Under the pieces are notes generated by a model. The model worked only from the letters and a program-made list of their open reading frames with translations, did no database searches and was not told the origin of the DNA. Shown piece after piece: positions 11,701-22,622 of a DNA stretch of 64,000 bases (positions are counted from its first letter, which is position 1; every line of letters starts with the position of its first letter). The position numbers and the translations under genes were made by a program. Source of the stretch: Azolla pinnata (lineage: Eukaryota > Streptophyta > Polypodiopsida > Salviniales > Salviniaceae); NCBI GenBank assembly GCA_037176905.1, contig JBBBWG010001559.1, positions 1 to 64,000 of the forward strand, read 5' to 3'.

Positions 11701-13537
11701 GCTAGGGTTCAACACTAGTAGGCCTGGCAGTAGCAATATGATGATCGACAACGACATCTCCGCGGATCGTGCAGATTTCCATGACGATGATCGCGCCGCC
11801 GATTTATATAATCATGGGATGATCAGCAGCAGCAGCATCAGCAGCTACAATCTTCTCAACAGCACCGCTAGTAATGAGATGATGATGAAGCAGTCGATGT
11901 TCGCCCGCGGATCATCAGGACATTATATTACCGCGACTACATCGCCAGCTGCCTCTTCACACGAATATAATTACAACACCATAATCAATGGCAGGTCATG
12001 CAGCTCCGCCGCAATTGGCATCAGCGGATCGATGTATTCTGCATCCGAAGTGGACGATCTGAACAACATGATTCGATCGATGAACGGCCGATCGTCATCC
12101 GTACTACAGCCGGCCGCGGGGCATGTCGTCGATGCCAATATGGCTAGTATTCGAGACGGATCATCATCGCCAGGTTTCGATGCCAACGATATTAACGCCG
12201 ATCGCGATGTCGATGCGCAGCTTGTCGAAGATCGATGCACTAATCATACGGCAGCCGAGTATAACTCCAACGCCGATCATACGATCCAGTATAACGGATC
12301 GATGTATAATAATTCTTCGTCGTCGACGCCGGCGGACTATGTAATTACTGCAGCCGCTGCAACGACGTCGCACGGAATCAATGATCAGATTACAGATGCG
12401 AGCTGCATTTTGAGGATCAACAGCGCCGGTGCTGATAAGATCGATGCCATGCAGATGAAGGAGGTACCGGACCTCAATCGGATCATTAATAGCATTAATG
12501 GCGGCAATTACTACGTGGATCCCGAGTGGGCTCCCAACCTGTACGAACTGCTCATGAAGCAACAACAGCAGAACAATATTATGGACAGCAGCAACAGCAT
12601 CAACAGCTTGCAGCAGGATGATGATCGGCCGCGGCTGGCGCTAGGGAATATTATCGTGCAGCAGCAGCAGCAGCAGCAGCAGAAGGAGCTGATCAACATT
12701 CAGCACAATTTTGATGCGATTACGAGTAACGCCTGCAACAACAACAACAACAACAACATTAGTACCGAGTACACGTTATCAAATTACAGTAGGATTAATT
12801 ACACTAATCCGGAGCTGCAATTAGCTGCTAATTTGACCCACAGCACAGCTAATTACAGCGCTGCGACGCCGTCGACCGCCACCGCCGCCGATAGTTTAAT
12901 TAATGACGGCGCTGATCATCAGGATGTCGATATGATTATCATGCAGGATACTCAGAATAATCCGCCAGTTAATGTTAATGCAAGCATCGGCGGCGAGATC
13001 GTTAATGACAGCGATTATAATTATACGACCGCTGCCGCCGACGATCGCAATATTATTACTACTACTACGAATAATTACGCCATGATCTCTACCACCAGCT
13101 GCGAATGGAGCCCTTCTAGCTATGGAAGCTCCTCGAGCAATCTGAGCCTCACCGACAACAATATTATCAACAACAATCTGCACAACAACATGAAAAACAA
13201 CAGCAGCAACAACAACAACAACAACAACAATTACTACTACTACAACGACAATCATATCGTCGACAATTTGATGAACGGTGATCAGTATGACAATGTAATT
13301 AACAATTTCAACTGCAATGTAACTGATGGCATAATTAGTAACATCAATAACGGCTCATTAGCGTCAAAGCTGCCGTCGGCAATCATCCCAGCTGCGATGC
13401 GAAGTCGTGGCGCAGCAGCTACCGACCTGCAACAACAACAGAATGCTGGTATAACTGCCGCCAATACCGTCTCCCCTACGCTCGACGGCCTCCTTCTATG
13501 GGACCTTTGTGAGCTTGGGTCGATCGTCTCTTCTTAA
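8776..13537 (+). CDS. MYB80: MYB80-type R2R3-MYB with giant low-complexity tail
   Basis: Transcription factor of the MYB80/MS188 clade, known in other plants as a tapetum and pollen-wall regulator. Exons 8776-8908, 9658-9787, 10093-10823 and 11082-13537; phases close to 1,149 codons plus stop. Exons 1 and 2 (133 and 130 nt) have the classical R2R3 sizes. R2 begins [18 protein letters not shown] and reads on to [21 protein letters not shown]3 has [13 protein letters not shown] and [20 protein letters not shown]. The clade marks [19 protein letters not shown] and [20 protein letters not shown] follow, and the C-terminus ends LDGLLLWDL. Between them lies about 800 residues rich in Asn, Ser, Asp, Ile and Ala with poly-Gln and poly-Asn. 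Family members are usually about 320-380 residues. If intron 3 (10824-11081) is not spliced the frame stops at 11011, giving about 393 residues ending in a translated T-rich stretch. Confidence 0.88.
9250..9670 (+). repeat. Tandem units in MYB80-like intron 1, copying its 3' splice site
   Basis: The block ATTCT..ATTAGGGTTGCA recurs with the putative AG/GG junction at 9389, 9513 and at the real exon 2 border 9658 (spacings 124 and 145 bp). A weaker unit with CTGCACCCACCAAT sits about 130 bp before the first. Shared flanking words include TTATAT..GATCGAG, TCATC.ACAATAT and AATGT.TTT.GC. Confidence 0.75.
10785..10975 (+). repeat. About 90-bp tandem duplication across exon 3/intron 3 border
   Basis: Copy 1 starts near 10785 and copy 2 near 10875. 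Each contains GTAGGAGGTTTG or GGAGGAGGTTTG, then a T-rich stretch and GATGATTGGGTACACATCTC. Each copy therefore carries a GGAG/GTTTGT 5' splice site, at 10823/10824 and 10910/10911, both in the same reading phase. Confidence 0.85.
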
Positions 13538-15770
13538 ATTTATATCCTTCTCAAGATTTATAACCCTAATATTGTACATTAACGCAGCTGGCGCCTATGG
13601 TACCAACGTGCATCTAGCGTGACATTATATACATATTGTTGTGGATCAATCGGCCAACACCCAACAAAAAAACCATCATCATCATCAACATCATCATCAT
13701 CATTATCATCATCACACATAGTGTCGGGCAAATTACCCTCTTCTTTTGTGCATGTAACTTTATGATCAGTTCTTAGATTACATTTCAAGTGCCAAGAGAG
13801 CTGGATATATATATATAGATAGATAGATAGATATAGATATAGATATATAGATATGTATATGTAATTAGAATATCTGTTTCTTATATAACTATGTATATTT
13901 CTGAAAAAGAATATGAGGGCGATTCCGTGAATATTGCAAGTCTCACAATTGGTACTCTTTTTGGCCGTAGTATTTCATAAGGTTATGAATCATGATCACC
14001 ATTCAAATCTTCAACCGCATCAAGTTTGCTTTGCTTAATGAATAGTTTTTTTTTACGAGTCTTCAATATCGTGTTCATTGCGTTGACACTAATCCAAAAA
14101 TAAACGTGTAACCGTCCTTTATTAACGTTGGCGTAGTATACCATGAGACAAGCTATATTCACGACGAGATGAGATGTACCCAATTATCTACTGAGGTTCA
14201 CAGCTGTTATAACGAGAAAATGAAACAAATCATGATATGATACTAGGATCATGGTTTTTTTGGTATATTCTAATGTAATATGTTATTCCCAACCATAACT
14301 TCTCAACTCACGCTCCCTAATAATCTTTACAACAGGTGTCTTAAAAATTAAGCATATAGTTAAGATTAAAATTTTTCATATACACTAAAGAGACCAAGGA
14401 GAAGCTTCGAGTTGGAAGGGAGGATTTCCTCCTCCCTGAAGAAGAGCGTATGTTTCCACAATCAGCGAAAATTACAACAGAGAGATAACTGACCAAGTAA
14501 TCTTCTATTTCCTCGGCTACCAAAAACATCTTAACAACTTGGGATAGTTTTCTTAGAGAGAAAATATCATACGATACGGTCGGATGACAATACATAGTGG
14601 TGCTTCTGTAATGCGGAGTGTTTTGGAGCGCTCATTTTTTAATATATATGCTGTAATGAACCAAATGTATGTAAATACTAATGGTCTTGGATATTTCAGT
14701 CAGGCCCCTTTGCACGTTATTATAATGAGCATGGATATATCTGTCACACCTCTAAACACAATCCATATTCATTTTATTGTGGACGTTTGACTTGAGATTT
14801 TCCATTGATTTTATGATTACATTCAGTTAACCATCTGATCTCCAACTGCATAATGCTATCGCCATCTTGTCAATCTATAAGAAAGAGCCACCTATACTGC
14901 TGTAGTACTCTTAGTAGTAAAAATTTTAAGCATAATTTGGATGATGAAGGGTTAATACGTTACCGGCAACGCTGTACACATGATTTTCCTAAGCAACTTT
15001 GTCGATTTCCACGAGACATTCACTCACAATAGTTGGTGTTATACGAGTCAGATTCACAACAACTTGTCCCTCCTATGTGAACGATTTGTTGAAGGCAACT
15101 CCTGGTCACTAAAGACCAAGATTGAAGTCGGAAAGTCTTGTGGTTGACAATCTTGCCGTTCTAATATTAGGTACGAACTTGTACAAGATTTCAACCGATC
15201 TAAACTTCTCAAAAGTCCTTTGAGAAATTATATCGATGGGTTTTTCTTTTTCTTTTTGGTACAGGTTGGGACACAATTGTCTTGGCTTTGACAAAGATTT
15301 GGTTTCTTAATTTTAAACAAAGCCTTAAATTGGATGAAAGAGTCCTATTCTATCCCAATCCGATAAAGAAAATGTCTATTTACGAGAGTTGAACGGAGCA
15401 TTGACGTCAGGGACATATCGATTTTATCGAAGCAAGTCTAGAATTGTCTCTTTCAAAGGGATATTCGTCTTTTGCAGGCCGCGCAAATTGATCCGCGTAA
15501 TTGGCAATTGAGAAGAAGCAAGTCGTCGTTTTATTCGATTTGTGTCCCCTTGGCCCTATATTCCACAGGGGCAAGGTCTCGTATATATTGAATTCCCTCG
15601 ATCGCAACGACTTGAGTGCTACCATATTGCGACGTGCAATGGCGCCTGCTTTAATTAAGCCACGAATATCTATATCTGGACGGATCCCGGAGTGATACCT
15701 TCCTCCGATCTTGACGGGTTAGTAGAGTTGAACAGCCGACGGAAGCGCTCCATTCGGATGATTCTAAGCA
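13538..15770. other. Intergenic with short microsatellites
   Basis: Holds the 3' flank of the MYB gene, an ATC tract (about 13675-13712) and an ATAG/ATAGATAT tract (about 13808-13865). From about 13980 to 15640 the sequence has the feel of decayed mobile DNA, but I could not match any conserved protein motif, so no element is called. Confidence 0.5.
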
Positions 15771-15778
15771 GTATAAAT
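15771..15778 (+). promoter_or_regulatory. TATA box of the DUF26 gene
   Basis: GTATAAAT within GCAGTATAAATACCGC, about 100 bp before the ATG at 15873. This spacing gives a leader of about 70 nt, normal for a plant TATA promoter. Confidence 0.65.
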
Positions 15779-15872
15779 ACCGCATCGCGATGGTCGTTCG
15801 AAGGGCAACATATCGGGCGCAGCAGAAGCTGATCATCGAGGCCGATCGGCGCCAATAACCAACAAACACACC

Positions 15873-17042
15873 ATGGGCTTTCGACGCATCCGCGGGCCGG
15901 AGATGCTGCGCGCACTGTCGGTGCACGCGATGATAATCTTACTCGCAACGTGCAGCACGCGGGATCGGTGCAGCGAGCCGGGGGGACGCGTTCACACCGG
16001 GGGCCGCGGCGGGGGCGGCGTAGTGATGGGGGCGATGGGCGCGGCCATCACCATCACCGACTACGTGTACGGGTCGTGCGACAGCTCGACGTTCTACCCG
16101 TTGACGAGCACGTTCGGGACGGGCCTGCAGAGCGCGGTGGCGTGGATGCAGAGCGTGTCGGGGGCGTACAGGTCTGGCTGGTACCACACCGTGTCGTCGG
16201 CGAGCCCGGAGCAGAGCGTGTACGCGGTGTTCCAGTGCCGGTCCGACCTCACGACCAACGCGTCGGCGAGCAACCAGTGCCAGCGTTGCGTGGCGTGGGT
16301 GACGGCCTACGCCTGCCGGCTCGCCAACGGGAGCGTGGCGACGGGCTCCGTCGTGTCGGCGCTCACCGTCATGCTCGCGGGCTGCTACTTCAAGTACGGC
16401 ACCGACCCCGAGTACGCGAGCGCGCTCTTCCTCGACGCCCGCACGAGGTCGGCGTCGTGCACGCTGACCGGCGCCGACCCCGCCCGGCAGCAGGGCGTGC
16501 TCACCGCCTTGCAGTACGTGCGGCAGACCGCCCCGACCGTGCCCAGCCACTGGGCGTCGGTGTCCGTCGTCGACTCCGCGGGTGTGAAATCGCCCGTCTA
16601 CGCCCTCGCCCAGTGCCTCCGGAGCCTCAACGAGTCCGAGTGCTCGTCGTGCCTCGCACGCCTCCCCGCCGCCTCGGCCGGCTGCGCCGCCACTTCCCTC
16701 GCCTCCTACTCCGCCGTCGCCTTCTACTTCCCCGCCTGCTTCTACATCTTCAACATCACATCGCCCGTCGCCCTCAACGATGTCTACGATGTCGTCCCCA
16801 TCACGTACGACTCCTCCACCAGCCCACCGTCCCCGCCGCCGCCATCGTCGACATCGCCGCCGCCACCGTCGATATCGCCGCCGCCACCCGCAGCACGCCC
16901 GCCGCCGCCGCGATCGCCGCCGCCGCCGCCGCCTTCGGTGCCCACGCTCATCGGTAGCGGTAGCGGCAAGCTCGCGCCGCTAGTCCTGCTGCCGAAGACC
17001 GTGGCCGCTGCGCTCCTGCTCATAATGCTCCGCGTCCTTTGA
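15873..17042 (+). CDS. Secreted DUF26 (Gnk2) cysteine-rich protein with extensin-like linker
   Basis: Intronless, 389 residues, strongly GC-rich. A hydrophobic N-terminal segment (ALSVHAMIILLATC) looks like a signal peptide; the ATG of MLRAL at 15903 is an alternative start. Two Gnk2/stress-antifungal domains follow. The first (about residues 62-170) runs from YVYGSC to AGCYFKYG, with 13 residues where the usual C-x8-C-x2-C has eight. The second (about 190-300) has the standard spacing CLRSLNESECSSC. Potential N-glycosylation sites include NAS, NGS, NES and NIT. A linker of Ser-Pro(4)-like repeats (about 315-360) resembles extensin/AGP modules. The tail GSGSGK followed by a hydrophobic stretch to the very last residue (AAALLLIMLRVL) suggests a GPI-anchor signal rather than the short cytoplasmic tail of plasmodesmata-located PDLPs. 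Relatives act at the cell wall or plasmodesmata; exact role is unknown. Confidence 0.85.
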   Translation: MGFRRIRGPEMLRALSVHAMIILLATCSTRDRCSEPGGRVHTGGRGGGGVVMGAMGAAITITDYVYGSCDSSTFYPLTSTFGTGLQSAVAWMQSVSGAYRSGWYHTVSSASPEQSVYAVFQCRSDLTTNASASNQCQRCVAWVTAYACRLANGSVATGSVVSALTVMLAGCYFKYGTDPEYASALFLDARTRSASCTLTGADPARQQGVLTALQYVRQTAPTVPSHWASVSVVDSAGVKSPVYALAQCLRSLNESECSSCLARLPAASAGCAATSLASYSAVAFYFPACFYIFNITSPVALNDVYDVVPITYDSSTSPPSPPPPSSTSPPPPSISPPPPAARPPPPRSPPPPPPSVPTLIGSGSGKLAPLVLLPKTVAAALLLIMLRVL

Positions 17043-17781
17043 GGCCCGGTAGTCGATGCTGCCCGTGCCACTCCTCGAATCATCGACACCTTGTGATTAC
17101 ACCCGAGGCCTCGCGCACATCGAGGGATGGATGATTGGCGTTGACCCCGCGATATTATCCTTCTATATGCCCATAAATATCACACGACCCAATTAATAAT
17201 TTGCGATCATCGATGTTTGTGCCCCCGTAAATACCATATTACCACCCGATTGTGCAGAATGCTTCTATGGTCTGTAGAATTATTTGCACATCGGAAGAAT
17301 AAAATCAACGCTATGCTTTATTAATCTGCTAATTAAAGCCCGCCATTAAAGCCGGCCATGTGCCATGTTTTACAATCGCTACTCTTTCAGCACCGTCTGG
17401 TGCATTCGACACCAATTAATTCATGGCTTTAGAGCACAACGCTTCTGTGTAGATCGAACTCATTCAAATATCTTCCACCATATTGTGTCCATTGCCATGT
17501 ATTTTCTCTATCATGAAATGTGCATGTTGTGTTGTGGTACCACCAAAGGCTGGCGAAGGTCTGACTTAGCTCTGTTGATGGAAGCAATGTGTTGTATATG
17601 CATGTGAAATGACAGAAATTAGTTTGATGACTATATTGGGAAGAAAGAGAGTTGGATCACAATCAAGTGAGCTAACCAATTGATCAAACATACAATTATA
17701 TAATATATGTAGTAAATATATTATTATTATGATCTAAAATGTATTATATCTATGTATCTATATACAAATCAATATCCTTGT

Positions 17782-17823
<42 letters not shown>

Positions 17824-18100
17824 TTTTATATATACATGTCTGATTCATATATAGCTGAATATTCGTGGTAAAATTCCCACAAATGTCGCAGCAATGGTCA
17901 TGGAAATACATTTAGAAAGAATCTTTCTAAAGGTCACGAAAAAATTCGCGCCAACTGCGTAGCAAAATTTTTATGTCTTTTGCTGTGAACTTTGTCGCGC
18001 TTTTTTATGAACTTATGATGAACAAATTTCGTGACAAAATGAATGGCAAAATTGCCAATACCTTGTAGTGAATTAACACTTTTACTTGATTCTCCAACTA
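17043..18100. other. Intergenic, with TA microsatellite
   Basis: 3' flank of the DUF26 gene and AT-rich spacer. A TA run lies at about 17785-17822. No gene seen. Confidence 0.6.
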
Positions 18101-18119
18101 TATTTGAGTTTGCATTCCA

Positions 18120-18660
18120 AACGAACGCTGTCGTGAAGAAAACCGTCCCTAGGCGGAATTGGCGAGATTCCCCGGAAAGGAGGTCGGCTTCAAAGGGATC
18201 AGCAGGTCTGAAAAGAATCGGGCCTACCAGGTAGGCCGACCTATCTGAACGGAATTCGGGCCGCTAGGATAGGCCGGCTGACGCGAAGGAATCTAGGTCT
18301 GGATAGGTCGGCCGATCTGAATGGAATCTAGGACTAGGTCGGCTGGTATTAATGGAGGTTAGGCTAGGTCGGCGATGTGAAAGCATCGGAAAGAGGGTGG
18401 TTGTAACGACCTCCCAGCTTGGGCTATAAAAGCCGGAGGTTTGGAGAAGGTTAGGGGTTGTCATTTTTTGGTGTGAAAAGGCATACCACTTAGGGTTTCT
18501 TCTCTATCTTCTTCTTCTTCTTCTTCTTAGTGGGGGTTAGGGTTTTGGGGTTTGGGGTGCGGCCGAGGCGGCCACCATCATTGTATCCTTCGTTTACTTG
18601 TAATATAACTTGCTATGTATCTTGCCCCCCCCCTCTCTTCTCTTGAGCTGAGCTTCCATC
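18120..18660 (+). mobile_element. Possible decayed LTR-like sequence
   Basis: A patch with imperfect AGGTCGGC-type repeats, a TATA-like GGCTATAAAAGCC, a CT-rich leader and a T-rich AT segment resembles the promoter-to-polyA layout of an LTR. It lies about 0.9 kb before a Ty3/gypsy reverse transcriptase fossil on the same strand. No paired LTR, primer-binding site or target duplication was found, so this is a guess from layout. Confidence 0.25.
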
Positions 18661-19539
18661 ACTACTCCACTCTCTAGTCCATGACCCCCGTGGTCCCGCC
18701 CCTTCTACACGCACGCGCGGAATAACGCGACAACGCGAGATATAAGAAGGTATTAAAAATTTTGATAATTCTTCCCGTTGAAGCTATCATGGCAATATGG
18801 TCAAAGTTATTTTGACACAAAGGGGTCAGTTTGATGATATTAAAGGTGAAACTGAAGTTTACTGGCCATGCAATATCCTCTCGTGAAAGTACATCGCTTT
18901 GTACATTACCATCAATCCGCATAGGATGAGTTTGAAAATCTCAGTGATGTTGTTCTAGATGTAATTCTCTGAGTGACCATCGCGTCAAATCAAGCATGTC
19001 TTGTCCGATTCCTACTCAAAGTCAACGCTCCCCAATTGAACGTTTCGGTATCGTCTTGATCACTAAAATGGGAGCTAGATCCAACATCCTCCACACAACT
19101 GTTATAAATAGCACCCCATAGAAAAATGGTCCTCGGAAGCACATCTAGTGGCACCAAGAGTTGACTAAAGCCATCATCATGAAAGCCACGAAGGAGGGCG
19201 GTATCATGAATACCAATACTAGATAGAGCATGTAGTTATTTGTAAGTGTGTCCTCTACAAATAAAAGGTATGATCTTATTTTATTTAATAAATATTATGT
19301 ACTAATATGATATATTATTATAAGATATAGGTGTTTTTATATTATCAAAACAACTTGTGACAACTATTGTGGTTACAAGTAGTTCGAGCCACCATGTGGC
19401 ACCCATGCATGTGACAATTATGCATGATAGCCATGTGGCGAGCATGCACGAGTCCTAAATAAATATAAATACAAATTTATATTTAGTATTAAATTGATAT
19501 TTAAACAAAATTACAATTCGTAATCGATATGCTTTACCC

Positions 19540-19835
19540 TTGATCTTAAGTTTAGTAAAGCCCCTTGGTGGAGCCAAGTATTTCACAAAGTTAGACTTGT
19601 GAGGTGCATATAACCTTGTTTGGATATAGCAAGGCAATTGATGATGATATCATGAATTACTCGAGGATGCAAGAAAGGCAGAACATGCATGTTCGTCAAA
19701 TTTTACAACGATTACAAGAATATGGGCTATATGCTAAACTAGAGAAATGTACTTTTGATTAAAACCATGTGAAATTCTTAGGGTACGTGATTTCACAAGA
19801 AGGTATATATACGGAAGGCTATCAAGTCGGGTTCA
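19540..19835 (+). mobile_element. Ty3/gypsy reverse transcriptase fossil
   Basis: Fragments of the polymerase domain are recognisable: GGAKYFTKLDL, then LYAKLEKCTF and VKFLGYVISQEG, in the order expected for Ty3/gypsy. Only a few hundred bases remain and the copy is clearly broken and internally deleted. It appears old. No integrase, gag or LTR pair is visible nearby. Confidence 0.75.
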
Positions 19836-19946
19836 TTTGCCCAAGATACATCCAATCATATTGCTCTCTAGATCGAGCTTCTTTCTTCAAAGTCTACAAA
19901 TCCTCGTAAAGATTACAGACAATTTAAGCATGCATGCAAGCATGTG

Positions 19947-20765
19947 CAGTCGTTGAATGCGTGTTTGCATATGCGCACATGCACACACACATACATGCAC
20001 ACATACATACATACAAACAAACATACATACATACAAACAAACAGACATACATACATGCATGCAAACATACATACATACACACATACATACATACATACAA
20101 ACTTACATGCACACACATACATACATACATGCACACATACATACACGCATATACACACTTACATACATAATATACATACATACGCACACGCACACACACA
20201 TACATATATGCAAATAAACACACGCACACACATACATACATACATAGAAACACACACACGCACACATACATACACACAAACATACACACGCACACACATA
20301 TGTACATACATACACACAAGCATACACATACATACATGCATGCATACACATATGCACACTTACATACATACGACACATACATACACACACGCGCATACAC
20401 ATGCATGCACGGATATATCCACATATGTATACACGTGCGCGCGCGGATGTATGCACAAGCATACACATACATACATACATGCACACATGCATGCATACAC
20501 ATATGCACGCTTACATACATGCTACACATACATACGCACACGCACACACACATGCATGCACACATACATCCACATCTGTATACACGTGCGCGCGCGGATG
20601 TATGTATGCATGCATGTATGTGTATGTGCATGTGCGTATGTAAGTAAGTAAGTAAGCATGTATGTATGTATGTGTACGTGCGTGTGCGTATGTATGTATG
20701 TATGCATGTGCATGTGTGTGTGCATGTATGTATGTGTGCGCTTGCAGACACGCATTCAACGACTG
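19947..20765. repeat. Microsatellite bounded by an 18-bp perfect inverted repeat
   Basis: CAGTCGTTGAATGCGTGT at 19947-19964 is matched by its exact reverse complement at 20748-20765. The left part between them is CATA/CACA rich, and the right part after about 20600 is TATG/TGTG rich, so the whole could fold back. TATACACGTGCGCGCGCGGA occurs twice, 151 bp apart (20428 and 20579). Nearly all of it alternates purine and pyrimidine. Long Cys/Met/Val or His/Thr open frames here are artefacts. Confidence 0.9.
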
Positions 20766-20923
20766 TGAGCTGAAGACGAAGAAGACGAAGAAGACGAAGA
20801 AGACGAAGCAGAGGAAGCAGACGAAGCAGCAGCTGCAAGAAGCGAGAAGATGGAAGCAGCAAGGCGCAGAGCGACGCAGGAGACCCTAGGCTAGGGTTTC
20901 TCTTCTCGATCCCTTAACCTCCG

Positions 20924-22616
20924 GTAAGCTCCATCGCTTCCCCGGCTTCCTCTGTGTTTGTTTTTGTTCCTTCGCCGTTCCTGTCTTCTTCGTCCTCCTC
21001 TCCTCTGCAGCAGCTGAGCTCGTTCGCTTCTCGTTTTCTCTTTGCTCTCGATCCCCTGCCACGGTCCGCATCCATTTCCTCTTTCCGTTTCCTCGTTAGC
21101 TGCACCTTCGCGAGCCGGCGTACTGCCTCTGTTCTGATCCGTCAGAGCACCACCATCTCCTTGCATTCATGCCGTTTCTCCGTGCAACGCGCATCTTCCC
21201 GTGCTTTCTCATCGCGACATTTCTTTCATCGGCATCTTTGCTCATCCAGCTCCGGTGCCTGATTCCCTCCATGGATTCTGGAAAGATGCAGACGGCCGCC
21301 GGCTTCTTTCTTGTTCGAACGAGCTAACTAGTTCAGTCACTCAAGGAAACAATGCTGGATGTCGTCGATCCATCTCCGAACACTTGGATTTCATTATTCT
21401 GTATATCTTGTGAAGTTATGGATATGGCGTGCAGCTGCAATCTCTGTAAACCTAGAGAGATGTGAGCAAGATGAGCTTTTTCTCGTGCGTTCCTGAAGCT
21501 ATGGAGATTCAATGGAATGTCTGTCTTGTTTATCCTTTAGAGAACAAGATACATTGCCTTCTTTAGAAGTACAGAACGCAAGCCATGGCTTCGTTCAATT
21601 CGCCCAGTTGTTATGGGAGCTCTGACTTCCCCATTCCCGCACAAATCTGTACCTTGGCATAGCTCTAGGGCAGCTCTTCTTTCAATTTGTCGAATTGTTA
21701 TGGAAGCTCTGACATCCCCATTCCTGCACAAATCTGTACCTTGGCATACCTCTATGGCGATCTCTGTCTTGTTTGGCCTTTAGAGAAACAAGATACATTG
21801 GCATACTATCTGTCATTGTTGCGCACGGGGTAGGCCTTCTTTAGAAGTACAGAACGCTAGCTATGGCTTCTTTCAATTTGTCTAATTGTTATGGAAGCTC
21901 CGACATCTCCATTCCTGCACAATTCTGTATCTTGGCATAGCTCTATGGCAGCTCTTCTTTCAATTTTTCGAATTGTTATGGAAGCTCTGACATCTCCATT
22001 TCTGCACAAATCTGTACCTTGGCATAACTCTATGGCGATCTCTGTCTTGTTTAGCCTTTAGAGAAACAAGATACATTGGCATATATATCTGTCACTGTGC
22101 ATACGGGGTAGGCCTTCTTTAGAAGTACTGAACGCTAGCCATGGCTTCTTTCAATTTGTCTAATTGTTATGGAAGCTCCGACATCTCCATTCCTGCACAA
22201 ATATGTACCTTGGCATAGCTCTATGGCAGCTGTTCTTTCAATTTGTCGAATTGTTATGGAAGCTCTGACATCCCCATTCCTGCACAAATCTGTACCTTGG
22301 TATAACTCTATGGCGATCTCTGTCTTGTTTAGCCTTTAGAGAAACAAGATACAGTGGCATATTATCTGTCACTGTGCGTATGGGGTAGGCCTTCTTTAGA
22401 AGTACTGAACGCTAGCCATGGCTTCTTTCAATTTGTCTAATTGTTATGGAAGCTCCGACATCTCCATTCCTGCACAATTCTGTATTTTGGCATAGCTCTA
22501 TGCTGCTTCTTCGAGGCTCTCAAGAAGAGCAGAACACTAGCTATGGCTTCTTTCCATCTGCTCAAATGTTTGACTGGTGAAGCATTTCCTCACTTCTTGG
22601 TTTTTAGTTTCCTCAG
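20924..22616 (+). other. Leader intron of the bZIP gene
   Basis: CCTCCG/GTAAGCT at 20923/20924 and TTTCCTCAG/CCCACC at 22616/22617 are strong splice sites. The second stands six bases before the start codon in CCCACCATGG. The upstream exon would include the GAAGAC-rich purine stretch at about 20770-20860. Splicing is inferred from the sites alone. The intron is filled largely by the 278-bp repeat described separately. Confidence 0.65.
21530..22530 (+). repeat. Nested 278-bp tandem repeat in bZIP leader intron
   Basis: CCTTCTTTAGAAGTAC recurs about every 277-278 bp (near 21556, 21834, 22112 and 22389), giving about four units, the last partial. Each unit itself contains two related half-units built on AATTGTTATGGAAGCTC and CATTCCTGCACAA, so the array is two-level. 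Confidence 0.93.
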
Positions 22617-22622
22617 CCCACC

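Noticed and set aside
13983-15640. Suspected mobile element remnant
   Set aside because: No terminal repeats and no protein motif of any family could be identified by eye.
15939-16957. Long Arg/Ala-rich frames in other phases of the DUF26 gene
   Set aside because: GC-rich coding sequence leaves few stops in shadow frames; the annotated frame has the signal peptide, Gnk2 cysteines and anchor.
19924-20862. Open frames of up to 312 codons
   Set aside because: They arise because CATA/CACA and TATG/TGTG repeats lack stop codons; composition is purely Cys/Met/Val or His/Thr.
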